NCBI RefSeq assembly: GCF_000484535.1
Contig: NC_022600.1
Location: forward strand, 1-64,000
DNA length: 64,000 nt
Direction: 5' to 3'
DNA from: Gloeobacter kilaueensis JS1
Lineage (GTDB): Bacteria; Cyanobacteriota; Cyanobacteriia; Gloeobacterales; Gloeobacteraceae
The notes under the pieces were generated by a model that was not told where the DNA came from, ran no database searches, and saw only the letters and a program-made list of their open reading frames with translations. Shown one piece after another: positions 1 to 8,262 of this stretch; positions within the stretch are counted from its first letter, which is position 1; the number at the start of each line of letters is the position of its first letter. Both the position numbers and the translations under genes were made by a program.

Positions 1-1326
1 GTGGAAGCACTCTGGGATGGTATTCTAGGTCACCTTAAGGAACGGCTGACCCGACCGACCTTTGAAACATGGATCAAGCCTGCATCGGCGCAGCGCTTCG
101 AGGAGGACCGGCTGGTCATTCGCACACCTAACCCCTTTGCCCGTAGCTGGTTGCAACAGCATTATGCCGGTGCGATTGCCCAGGCAGGTGAACAGGTGGT
201 TGGCCGTCCGATCCATGTCGATTTTGTCGTCTCCGATCACGTCGAGGAGACGCCAAAACGAGTCCCAGAGCGCGAAAGCGCCCCGCCTGCTCCATCAAAT
301 AATGGTGCTTCACTCAACTCAAAGTACACGTTTTCTCGATTCGTCGTCGGTGCCAACAATCGCATGGCCCACGCGACGGCCCTGGCGGTGGCAGAGATGC
401 CGGGATGCAACTATAACCCGCTCTTTTTGTGCGGTGGAGTCGGATTGGGTAAGACCCACCTGATGCAGGCAATTGGCCACTATAGATTAGAGAGCGATCC
501 AAAGACGCGCATCGCCTACATCAGTACCGAAAGATTCACCAACGAATTGATCGAAGCGATCCGCCGAGATTCGATGCAAAATTTTCGTGAGCACTACCGG
601 CGCGTCGATCTTTTGATGATCGATGACATTCAATTTATCGAGGGCAAAGAATACACCCAAGAAGAATTTTTCCATACCTTCAACGCCCTCTACGAGGCGG
701 GAAAGCAAATTGTGATCGCCTCCGATCGGCCTCCCCAACTGATTCCCCACCTGCAGGAGCGTCTGTCGTCGCGCTTTTCGATGGGCCTGATTACCGACAT
801 CCAGCAGCCGGATCTCGAAACGCGCATGGCCATCCTCCAGAAGAAGGCCGAGTACGAAAACATGTTCGTTCCCCAGGAGGTGATTCATCACATTGCCTCC
901 GCTTACACCTCCAACATTCGCGAACTCGAAGGGGCACTGATCCGGGCGGTCGCTTACGTCTCGATCTCAGGCTTGCCGATGACGGTCGAGACGATTAGCC
1001 CGATTCTTTCGCCGCCGCGCACCCGTGGCGAAATCACCGACGAGGCCATCCTCGATCTCGTCTGCAACGAGATGAAGGTGACGCTCGAAGATCTGCGCAG
1101 CGAGTCGCGCCGCCGCGACATCTCCCAGGCTCGCCAGATGTGCATGTATTTACTCAGAAAGTACACCGACTTGAGTCTGCCCAAGATAGGCCAGGCGCTG
1201 GGCGGCAAGGATCACACCACCGTGCTCTACGCCATAGACAAGATCGACCAGTCCCGCAGCCGCGACCCGGAGGTGCAGCGCCTGCTCAATGGGCTGTGCA
1301 ATCGCCTCGAAGCGGACGCCCGCTAG
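1..1326 (+). CDS. dnaA: Chromosomal replication initiator protein DnaA
   Basis: DnaA binds DnaA boxes at the chromosomal origin, oligomerises with ATP and melts the DNA to load helicase. The 441-residue protein has the full family layout: N-terminal domain I (residues 1-90), a short linker, an AAA+ core with Walker [10 protein letters not shown] at 145-153 and Walker [11 protein letters not shown] at 204-213, and the C-terminal DNA-binding domain with [12 protein letters not shown] from residue 401. The start is GTG at base 1, so the promoter and any origin lie outside the window; this suggests the molecule was linearised at dnaA. Its TAG stop overlaps the stop of the convergent ygfZ-like gene inside one CTAG tetranucleotide. 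Confidence 0.98.
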   Translation: MEALWDGILGHLKERLTRPTFETWIKPASAQRFEEDRLVIRTPNPFARSWLQQHYAGAIAQAGEQVVGRPIHVDFVVSDHVEETPKRVPERESAPPAPSNNGASLNSKYTFSRFVVGANNRMAHATALAVAEMPGCNYNPLFLCGGVGLGKTHLMQAIGHYRLESDPKTRIAYISTERFTNELIEAIRRDSMQNFREHYRRVDLLMIDDIQFIEGKEYTQEEFFHTFNALYEAGKQIVIASDRPPQLIPHLQERLSSRFSMGLITDIQQPDLETRMAILQKKAEYENMFVPQEVIHHIASAYTSNIRELEGALIRAVAYVSISGLPMTVETISPILSPPRTRGEITDEAILDLVCNEMKVTLEDLRSESRRRDISQARQMCMYLLRKYTDLSLPKIGQALGGKDHTTVLYAIDKIDQSRSRDPEVQRLLNGLCNRLEADAR

Positions 1327-2189
1327 CAAAAAGGCAACTCGACGACCTGCACCGCCCCCCCGTCTGTCTGGAGTGTCGTGCCGGGCGGAGCTTTCTGGCG
1401 GCGCACTCGGGCGATGGCAAGGGTTGCCTGGCGCGCCTCGCTGAAGGCGGCGCTGGTGACCACGCCCACGTAGTCGCCTTCTTGAGTGAGTTCGCTTCCG
1501 GGCACAATCGAATGCTCCGCCACCAGTCCGACCAGTTCAAGCGGTGCCTGGGTGACGAAGGTGGCCCGCGAGATCACTTCCTGGCCGGTGTAGCAGCCCT
1601 TGTCGTGGGCAAAGGCCCGGTCGATGCCCAGGTGCAGGGGGATGAGGTTGTCGTTGAGCTCTTTTCCCCAGGCGGGAATGCCCCGCTCGATGCGCCATAG
1701 TTCGTACTGCTCGTCCGTGAGGGGCGGCACCGGTAGCGCGATGGCACTGTCAGGCGGCAAGTGCAGGCGGTAGTCGCCGGGTGAGACGGTGCTGAGGCGA
1801 ATCGGCACGCTCCCAAGTTCCAGTTCACGGTAGCGATCGGGCTGAGGCAGCGGTTCAAAGGCCGCAGCCCCTCCCACCAGTACCAGCACCTGGGTTTCGA
1901 TCAGGTGGGTGCTCACATCCTCGCTGAAGACGTAGCGCTCAAGCCGCATCTGCAGCGTCTCAGCACAGTCACCTGGAGTTTCAAGCGTATAGCTGCCATC
2001 CGCCTCGGTGTAGATCCGAAACGGGGCGACGATCTTGCCCTGGCCGGTGAGCAGTGCGCCGGGGATCACCCCGTCCGGTGCAAGGGTCTTGAGGTTGCAG
2101 GTGAGCACGCGCTGCAGGTAGTCGGCGGCATCTTTGCCCCGGACTTTGAGCAGGCGACTGCCGTCCGCGTAGTAGCCCTGGAGTGGCAT
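1323..2189 (-). CDS. ygfZ: YgfZ/GcvT-type folate-binding protein
   Basis: Members of this family (YgfZ, IBA57) bind folate and help assemble or repair iron-sulfur clusters; they are related to the glycine-cleavage T protein but lack its enzyme role. The 288-residue protein carries the diagnostic KGCYTGQE motif at 197-204, with the conserved cysteine, preceded by the aminomethyltransferase-like fold. It starts with ATG at 2189. The gene converges on dnaA, and the two TAG stops share bases 1324-1325. No same-strand partner follows it. The family call is firm; the specific iron-sulfur client is unknown. Confidence 0.88.
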   Translation of the reverse strand: MPLQGYYADGSRLLKVRGKDAADYLQRVLTCNLKTLAPDGVIPGALLTGQGKIVAPFRIYTEADGSYTLETPGDCAETLQMRLERYVFSEDVSTHLIETQVLVLVGGAAAFEPLPQPDRYRELELGSVPIRLSTVSPGDYRLHLPPDSAIALPVPPLTDEQYELWRIERGIPAWGKELNDNLIPLHLGIDRAFAHDKGCYTGQEVISRATFVTQAPLELVGLVAEHSIVPGSELTQEGDYVGVVTSAAFSEARQATLAIARVRRQKAPPGTTLQTDGGAVQVVELPFC

Positions 2190-2265
2190 GGTCGGTGGTC
2201 CGTCACTTTCTCCAGGCTAACAGCAGCCCGGAAGCCTAAAATTATCTGGTTGTCCTGGGAAAATC

Positions 2266-3822
2266 GTGGCCGCCAATCGACGTTCACTGTTGGGGGTAGC
2301 CGGGCTGGTCGGCGCGGCAACGGTGCTCAGCAAATTCATCGCCCTCTTTCGCGAGCAGATCATCGCCGCCAGTTTTGGGGTCTCCGCCGGAGTGGACGCC
2401 TACGGTTATGCCTACAAGCTGCCGGGCTTTTTGCTCACGCTTTTAGGCGGGGTGAATGGCCCTTTTTACAGCGCCGTGGTGAGCGTCGTCTCCCGCCAGG
2501 AACGCTCCAAGATTGGACCGCTCATCGAGACGATCCAGACGGTTGTCGCCCTGGTGCTCGGGGTGGCGACCGCCGTCCTCTGGCTCGGGGCACCGCTTTT
2601 TATCGGTCTGGTCGCCAACGGTGCCCCGGCCCCTACCCAGCAGATGGCCGTCGAGCAGTTGCGGATCATGGCTCCGATGGCGCTTTTGGCCGGACTGATT
2701 GGCCTCGGTTTTGGCGTACTGACGGCGGCGGACCGCTACGCCCTCCCTTCTTTGAGCCCGATCCTCTCCAGCGGAGCGGTGATCGTCGCTATCGTCTTCT
2801 GGCACGATCAAGGACCGATCGTGCTCGCCTGGGGGGTGCTGGCCGGGGCGCTCCTGCAGTGGCTGGCGCAGATTCCCTTTCAGTGGAAGCTGGGCCTGGG
2901 CAGTCTCCGGCCCCGCTGGCAGTGGCAGAGCCCCGAGGTCAAGGAGGTGCTTGGCATCATGGGACCGGCCTCGGGCAGCTCGATTCTTTCTAATCTGAAC
3001 GTCTACACCGACTTGTTCTTTGCCTCCCAACTGGTGACAGGCGTCGTCGCCGCCCTCAACTACGCCAATTTGCTGGTGCAGACGCCTCTGGGGATTCTCT
3101 CCAACATTCTGCTCATCCCGGCGCTGCCGCTCTTTAGTCGCCTGAGTGGCGAGTCGGATCGGCCCGAGTTGCGGCTGCGGGTGCGCCAGGCGGTTCTCTC
3201 GGTGCTCATCGTCGTTTTGCCCCTGAGCGCGCTGGCCGCAGTGCTCGCCCTGCCTCTGGTGACGGTGATCTACCAGCGCGGCCAGTTCGACCGCCACGGT
3301 TCAGAACTGGTGGCCCAGGTCTTCGCCGCCGCCGCTCTTGGGATGGCCTTTTATCTGGCCCGCGACCTGCTCATCCGCGTCTTCTACGCCCTGGGCGAAG
3401 CCCAGATTCCCCTGCGCATTAGCGTCGTCGGCATCGGGGCGAACCTGCTCCTTGACTGGCTGCTTATCCAGTTTTTTGGCCCGGCGGGGATCACCCTCGC
3501 CACTACGCTCGTGAGTGCCCTTGCCTGTGTGCTCCTCACCCTCGCCCTGCGTCAGCAGATGGGCGGGCTGGGTTGGAAGGGATTGGGCACCACCAGCTTG
3601 AACCTCACCCTCGGGGCACTGCTCACCGGGCTGGTGGCCTGGGGGGCTTATCACCTGCTTATCGGTGCCTGGAGCCCGCCGGGAACCATCAACGAACTTA
3701 TTCGCCTCACCGCCGCCGGTGCTGCCGGAACACTGTTTCAAGCGCTCTGGCTGGGGCTGTGGCGCATTCCCGAAGTGATGGCTCTGCTCGGTCCCCTCAC
3801 CCGCCGCCTGCGTCGCAGATAA
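2266..3822 (+). CDS. murJ: Lipid II flippase MurJ (MviN)
   Basis: MurJ moves the peptidoglycan precursor lipid II across the cytoplasmic membrane. The 518-residue product begins with a GTG codon and is hydrophobic throughout, with about 14 predicted membrane segments. The start MAANRRSLLGVAGLVG followed by LSKFIALFREQIIAASFG is the typical MurJ opening, and charged residues in the first helices fit the substrate cavity. It ends in an arginine-rich tail. The gene stands alone between the ygfZ-like gene (divergent) and the AT-richer ATPase gene, which starts 33 bases after its stop. No strong Shine-Dalgarno sequence is visible at the start. Confidence 0.93.
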   Translation: MAANRRSLLGVAGLVGAATVLSKFIALFREQIIAASFGVSAGVDAYGYAYKLPGFLLTLLGGVNGPFYSAVVSVVSRQERSKIGPLIETIQTVVALVLGVATAVLWLGAPLFIGLVANGAPAPTQQMAVEQLRIMAPMALLAGLIGLGFGVLTAADRYALPSLSPILSSGAVIVAIVFWHDQGPIVLAWGVLAGALLQWLAQIPFQWKLGLGSLRPRWQWQSPEVKEVLGIMGPASGSSILSNLNVYTDLFFASQLVTGVVAALNYANLLVQTPLGILSNILLIPALPLFSRLSGESDRPELRLRVRQAVLSVLIVVLPLSALAAVLALPLVTVIYQRGQFDRHGSELVAQVFAAAALGMAFYLARDLLIRVFYALGEAQIPLRISVVGIGANLLLDWLLIQFFGPAGITLATTLVSALACVLLTLALRQQMGGLGWKGLGTTSLNLTLGALLTGLVAWGAYHLLIGAWSPPGTINELIRLTAAGAAGTLFQALWLGLWRIPEVMALLGPLTRRLRRR

Positions 3823-3855
3823 TCGAAGGACAGGTTTAATAAGACATGGGAACCG

Positions 3856-5169
3856 ATGCTGAAAAGAGTAAAAATTGAGGGTTACAAATCACTCAGGAGC
3901 GTGGAGGTCAATCTCGAACCGCTCACGGTGCTTTTTGGACCGAACGCCGCTGGCAAGAGCAACTTTCTCGACGCGTTACAGCTTCTTTCGAGAATGGCAA
4001 ATTACAAGACTCTCAAGCAGGCGTTTGATCCACCATATCGAGGCGCGCCGCTGGAATCTTTCACCTTTGGTCCTGCAGGCGTTCAGGGACTTCTCGAACA
4101 AGAATCCGCGACTTTCTCAATCGAAGTGGATGTAGAGCTTTCACCTGCAGTCGTTCAGAGTGTCAACGCTCAAATTCAAGAAATGAAGAAGAAGACATTA
4201 AACGGTTCTTCTTCCACTCCAAGCAAGGTGTCAGCTTCTATTCGCGAGAGAAATCTCCGCTATAGAATCCAGGTGGAAATCCTGCCTAAGTCAGGCATTC
4301 TGAGAGTGACGGATGAATACTTAGCTGCCTTAAATAGCAGAGGAGAACCAACGGGGAAAAGAAGCGCATTCTTGGAATATAGAGATAAGCGTCTTCACCT
4401 GCGCATGGAAGGGCAGTCGCATCCAACTTATTACGATCAACACTTAAACCACAGCCTGCTCTCTTTGCCGCTCTATCCACCACATTATCCTCATCTCATA
4501 GCCATGCAAAAAGAGCTTGTGAGCTGGCTCTTTTTCTACTTTGAGCCTAGAGAGCACATGCGAATGTCAAGTCAAGTCGAAGAGATGTTGCATATCGGTT
4601 TTATGGGTGAGAAACTAGCTCCGTATCTCCATACCTTAGAAGTATTTGACAAAGCAAGATTTAGAGTTATAGAAAAAGCTTTGCATGCGATCATTCCTTC
4701 AATTACTGCAATTAAAACTAGTTTAAATAACGTAGCAGAAGTTGAGCTAACGTTCGTAGAGGATGGGATACCAATTCCATCAAGACTCATGTCTGGAGGT
4801 ACTCTGCGAATTCTCGGTCTCTTATGTGCAGGTAGTATAAAGGACACTCCTGCTTTACTCGGATTTGAGGAACCGGAAAACGGAATCCATCCCCGACGGA
4901 TTCAACTGATTGCTCGATTGTTGGAAACGAGAGCGGCGACTGGAGATACACAACTGATTGTAACGACCCATTCACCGATATTGCCAGATCTTATTCCTGA
5001 GACGTCTCTCTTTGTCTGTACCAAGAAAGATGGACAAACTAGGATTACGCCTTTTCAGCGATTTTCTTTCGGCGCGATATGGAATAGTGAAGATAAGAAA
5101 AGAGCTTTGAATGATGAAGAAGCTTTAACAACTTCTGAACGAATCATGCGGGGCGACTTTGATGCCTAA
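3856..5169 (+). CDS. AAA ATPase of the ABC/SMC-like (AAA15/AAA21, OLD-like) type
   Basis: The 437-residue protein is a stand-alone ATPase of the kind paired with nucleases or effectors in defence islands. Walker A is GPNAAGKS at 28-35; an ABC-like signature MSGGT lies near 312-316, Walker B LLGFEEPE near 334-341 and the switch histidine in TTHSP near 372. The middle 150-290 is a divergent insertion, as in COG1106/COG4637 ATPases. It overlaps the next gene by 8 bases. Codon choice (TTA, AGA, ATA, AAA) is visibly AT-richer than that of murJ upstream and of the peptidase downstream, which suggests transfer. Function in defence is inferred from the family, not shown. Confidence 0.85.
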   Translation: MLKRVKIEGYKSLRSVEVNLEPLTVLFGPNAAGKSNFLDALQLLSRMANYKTLKQAFDPPYRGAPLESFTFGPAGVQGLLEQESATFSIEVDVELSPAVVQSVNAQIQEMKKKTLNGSSSTPSKVSASIRERNLRYRIQVEILPKSGILRVTDEYLAALNSRGEPTGKRSAFLEYRDKRLHLRMEGQSHPTYYDQHLNHSLLSLPLYPPHYPHLIAMQKELVSWLFFYFEPREHMRMSSQVEEMLHIGFMGEKLAPYLHTLEVFDKARFRVIEKALHAIIPSITAIKTSLNNVAEVELTFVEDGIPIPSRLMSGGTLRILGLLCAGSIKDTPALLGFEEPENGIHPRRIQLIARLLETRAATGDTQLIVTTHSPILPDLIPETSLFVCTKKDGQTRITPFQRFSFGAIWNSEDKKRALNDEEALTTSERIMRGDFDA

Positions 5170-5779
5170 AGTCAACCTCTTTACAGAGGACTTTGGTCAC
5201 GAAGAATTTTTAAAAGCATTGTTGAAGCGCTTCATGTACGAGTTTTCAATCGAGGTTGAAATCGAATCCTACAGCGTTCGAGGCGGGCATGGAAAAGCTC
5301 TGACTGAGCTTGAGCAGTACATGCGAGATTTGCGGAAAGGGGTTGTTCCTTCGGCTGACCTTCTTGCTGTAGCCATTGATTCAAACTGTAGAGGGTATGC
5401 AGAACGAAAGCGCGAAGTCGAACGCATTTCAAGAGAATACAGCGATCGAGTCATTTGTGCCATTCCAGATCCACACATTGAAAGGTGGTTTTTATTAGAT
5501 TCCGCTGCTTTCAAGCTGGCCCTGGGGCGAGGGTGCCAGGCACCCGATCACAAGTGCGACCGTGGACGGTACAAAAAATTACTCATCGAAGCGGTCAGGG
5601 AGGCAGGGGTAACACCGTTGCTGGGTGGTATTGAGCACGCCGATGACATTGTTGCTTTTATGGATCTGGAGCGCATGGAAGCCTCCGATGATTCCCTGGG
5701 AAAGCTTATAAGCGAGCTACGATCGATCTTTAGAAGTTTGCAGGAAGAGCATGGCGAACAACAGCAGGGTGGTTCTTGA
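5162..5779 (+). CDS. TOPRIM/DUF4276-like partner protein of the upstream ATPase
   Basis: A 205-residue protein starting at the ATG inside the end of the ATPase gene; a TTG one codon earlier is a weaker start. It has the look of a TOPRIM-type fold: an early acidic stretch (LFTEDFGHEEFL), a central acidic strand with a D-S-N-C tetrad (AVAIDSNC), then IPDPHIERWFLLD, which matches the E-x-W-x-x-x-D signature of DUF4276 proteins. Such proteins act with an ATPase as nuclease or sensor in systems resembling OLD, Gabija or PARIS. The stop TGA overlaps the ATG of the S9 peptidase by one base. I recognise the domain type at moderate certainty; activity is inference. Confidence 0.65.
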   Translation: MPKVNLFTEDFGHEEFLKALLKRFMYEFSIEVEIESYSVRGGHGKALTELEQYMRDLRKGVVPSADLLAVAIDSNCRGYAERKREVERISREYSDRVICAIPDPHIERWFLLDSAAFKLALGRGCQAPDHKCDRGRYKKLLIEAVREAGVTPLLGGIEHADDIVAFMDLERMEASDDSLGKLISELRSIFRSLQEEHGEQQQGGS

Positions 5780-7704
5780 TGAGTTCTAAGCAAAGCCTGC
5801 CATTTGGCTCCTGGTCTTCGCCGATTACAGCTGAGCTTATCGCCTCGGCCACCGTTGGCCTGGGCAGCGTCCGCGCCGATGGCACTGACGTCTACTGGCT
5901 TGAGGCCCGGCCCACCGAGGGCGGGCGCAGCGTCCTGGTCCGGCTGGGAGCGGACGGGGCGATTACAGACATGACGCCGCCGCCTTTTAACGTCCGGACC
6001 CGCGTCCACGAGTACGGCGGTGGTGCTTACACCGTCCACGATCGCGTCGTTTACTTCGTCCACTTCGCCGATCAAAGAATTTACCGACTGGAACCTGGAG
6101 GTGAGCCGGTGGCGGTGAGTGCCGAAGGGCTGCGCTACGCCGATCTGCTCGTCGATGCGCACCGCCCGGTGCTGATCGCCGTACAGGAGGAGCACCGGGA
6201 GGCAGAAGTGATCAACTCCCTGGTCCAACTCGATCCGGCGGATGGAAAGGTGAAAGTTCTGGCTGCCGGTCAGGACTTCTACGCCTCGCCCACATTGAGC
6301 CCGGACGGCAGCAGGCTGGCCTGGTTGAGCTGGAACCACCCGGACATGCCCTGGGACAACACCGAGTTGTGGGTGGCGGATTTAGAAGCGGACGGAACAC
6401 CAGGAAAACCGGTGCGGGTGGCGGGGGGGCAGGATGAGTCTATCTTTCAGCCGGAATGGTCCCCCGCCGGTGTGCTGCACTTTGTCTCGGATCGCAGCAA
6501 CTGGTGGAATCTCTACGCCTGGCAGGAAGGCGAGATCCGGGCTCTCTATCCGCGCGCGGCGGAATTTGGCCTGCCCCAATGGGTATTTGGCCTCACGACC
6601 TACGCTTTTGTCTCCGCCACCCGCCTCCTTTGCACGTACCGGGAAGAGGGTCTAACTCATCTGGCGCTGCTCGATACCGAAAGTGGCAGCATGGGGCCCA
6701 TCGAGCTGCCCTATTCAGAAATAAGCGGCCCGGTTATCGTCCCCGGCGGCGCAATCTTGACGGTGGCTTCTGCAAGGGAAGCGACGCGCATCCTGCGGCT
6801 GGATCTCGACAGTAGCGACCAGCAGGTGCTGCGCAGAGCCAGTGAGCTAGAAATCGACTCCGGCTATCTATCTGTTCCTGAATCGGTGAGCTTTCGGACA
6901 ACGGGCGGTGCGGTCGCCCACGCTTTTTTCTACCCGCCTGCCAACCGTGACTTCGAGGGGCTGCCCGGTGAGCGGCCTCCCCTGCTGATCAAAAGCCACG
7001 GCGGCCCGACCGCTGCGACGACCAGCGCCCTCAACCTCAAGATCCAGTACTGGACCAGTCGCGGCTTCGCTGTGCTCGATGTCAACTACCGGGGCAGCAC
7101 CGGCTATGGCCGCGCCTACCGGCAGGCGCTCAACGGCCTCTGGGGCATCGTCGATGTCGATGATTGCGCCCAGGGAGCCCTGGGGCTGGTCGAGCAGGGC
7201 CGAGCCGATCCCGAACGCCTCGCCATCGATGGCGGCAGCGCCGGTGGCTACACGACTCTGTGCGCCCTGACTTTTCGTACCGTTTTTCGGGCGGGAGCAA
7301 GCTACTACGGCGTCAGCGACCTGGCAAGTCTGGCGGCGGATACCCATAAATTTGAATCGCGCTACCTCGACAGGCTGGTGGGCCCCTACCCGGAGCGGGC
7401 CGATCTTTATCGGGAACGATCACCTCTCTATCACACCGAACTGCTCGCCTGTCCGGCCATTTTTTTGCAGGGGCTGGAGGACAAAGTCGTTCCTCCCGAT
7501 CAGGCCGAGCGGATGGTCGAGGCGCTGCGCCGCCGGGAGCTTCCAGTCGCTTATCTTGCCTTTGACGGTGAACAGCACGGTTTTCGCCGGGCCGAAAATA
7601 TTCGCCGCGCCCTTGAAGCGGAGTTTTACTTCTTTGCCCGCATCTTCGGATTTCAGCCAGCGGATGCGATCGAGCCTGTAACGATCGACAATTTACCGCC
7701 TTGA
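5779..7704 (+). CDS. S9 family prolyl oligopeptidase-type peptidase
   Basis: A 641-residue serine peptidase of the prolyl oligopeptidase / dipeptidyl aminopeptidase group, which cleaves short peptides. Residues 1-390 form a beta-propeller that gates access; the C-terminal part is the alpha/beta-hydrolase catalytic domain. The triad is visible: nucleophile S487 in GGSAGG, D568 in EDKVVPPDQ and H600 in GEQHGF. No signal peptide is seen, so it is probably cytoplasmic. ATG at 5779 overlaps the preceding TGA; a TTG one codon earlier is possible. GC-rich codon use matches the rest of the genome, unlike the two genes before it, so the overlap may reflect the junction of an insertion. Confidence 0.9.
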   Translation: MSSKQSLPFGSWSSPITAELIASATVGLGSVRADGTDVYWLEARPTEGGRSVLVRLGADGAITDMTPPPFNVRTRVHEYGGGAYTVHDRVVYFVHFADQRIYRLEPGGEPVAVSAEGLRYADLLVDAHRPVLIAVQEEHREAEVINSLVQLDPADGKVKVLAAGQDFYASPTLSPDGSRLAWLSWNHPDMPWDNTELWVADLEADGTPGKPVRVAGGQDESIFQPEWSPAGVLHFVSDRSNWWNLYAWQEGEIRALYPRAAEFGLPQWVFGLTTYAFVSATRLLCTYREEGLTHLALLDTESGSMGPIELPYSEISGPVIVPGGAILTVASAREATRILRLDLDSSDQQVLRRASELEIDSGYLSVPESVSFRTTGGAVAHAFFYPPANRDFEGLPGERPPLLIKSHGGPTAATTSALNLKIQYWTSRGFAVLDVNYRGSTGYGRAYRQALNGLWGIVDVDDCAQGALGLVEQGRADPERLAIDGGSAGGYTTLCALTFRTVFRAGASYYGVSDLASLAADTHKFESRYLDRLVGPYPERADLYRERSPLYHTELLACPAIFLQGLEDKVVPPDQAERMVEALRRRELPVAYLAFDGEQHGFRRAENIRRALEAEFYFFARIFGFQPADAIEPVTIDNLPP

Positions 7705-7749
7705 ACTGTCCTGCTCTGCTTTCTGGCAGACTCTGGGGGATAACTATTT

Positions 7750-7845
7750 GTGGACCGGCATTTCCGTCGCTGGGTCGAGGTACAGCTTTTCTCGCAGTTC
7801 TACCATCAAGATAGCAAAGATGATTTGCTGTCGGATTCAGGATAA
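7750..7845 (+). CDS. Possible 31-residue small protein
   Basis: A short reading frame from GTG at 7750 to TAA at 7845 encodes 31 residues with the core HFRRWVEVQLFSQFY and an acidic serine-rich end. A GGGGGA stretch lies about ten bases upstream. It ends four bases before the ATG of the next gene, whose Shine-Dalgarno sequence sits in its last codons, so the two could be translationally coupled. I do not recognise the peptide. It may equally be an untranslated leader. Confidence 0.3.
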   Translation: MDRHFRRWVEVQLFSQFYHQDSKDDLLSDSG

Positions 7846-7849
7846 AGTC

Positions 7850-8137
7850 ATGGTCAAATCGGAACGTTTTGGTCCCCTCGGTCAGTCGCGGCCCGACGAC
7901 AACAGCGATCCGAACGAAAGCTACGCCAACTACAACTTTGAAGATCGCACGCTCTTAGAACAGACCGGCAACGTCGATCAAAAAGTTGTCTACAAGGAAG
8001 TCCACCCCAAGTACTTCCACTGGACACTGCCCAATGGCCGCAAGATTGCCCTGCACCACGTCCACGACAAGATGGCAATCAGCAATTTGATCCGGGCCGC
8101 CCGCTGCGACGAGAACGGCAACCGCATCTGGTGGTAG
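7850..8137 (+). CDS. Unknown small protein (95 residues)
   Basis: I do not recognise this protein. The ATG at 7850 has an AGGA seven bases upstream, preferred over longer in-frame starts. The N-terminal third is polar and disordered-looking (SRPDDNSDPNESYANYNFED); the rest, from about residue 40, contains KYFHWTLPNGRKIALHHVHD and ends in RIWW, which looks like a small folded domain. No signal peptide or membrane segment is seen. A strong 12-bp hairpin follows the stop. It stands between the S9 peptidase and the ABC1 kinase without obvious functional link. Confidence 0.7.
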   Translation: MVKSERFGPLGQSRPDDNSDPNESYANYNFEDRTLLEQTGNVDQKVVYKEVHPKYFHWTLPNGRKIALHHVHDKMAISNLIRAARCDENGNRIWW

Positions 8138-8152
8138 GAAGGCGACCACAGC

Positions 8153-8183
8153 CAGCAGAGGAAGTCTGTCCCTTCCTCTGCTG
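8153..8183 (+). other. Perfect 12-bp inverted repeat (hairpin) after the 95-residue gene
   Basis: CAGCAGAGGAAG at 8153-8164 is the exact reverse complement of 8172-8183, with a seven-base loop. No U-run follows directly, so it is not a classical intrinsic terminator; a weaker GC stem and TTTTT lie 30-45 bases further on. It may stabilise the 3' end of the preceding transcript or be a binding site. Confidence 0.6.
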
Positions 8184-8262
8184 AGCTGCGATCTGCTCTA
8201 AGGCGGAGCAAAAGCGGGCTTTTTGCGCAGACAATAGACGTGTATGCCTGTGTGCGCCTGTT

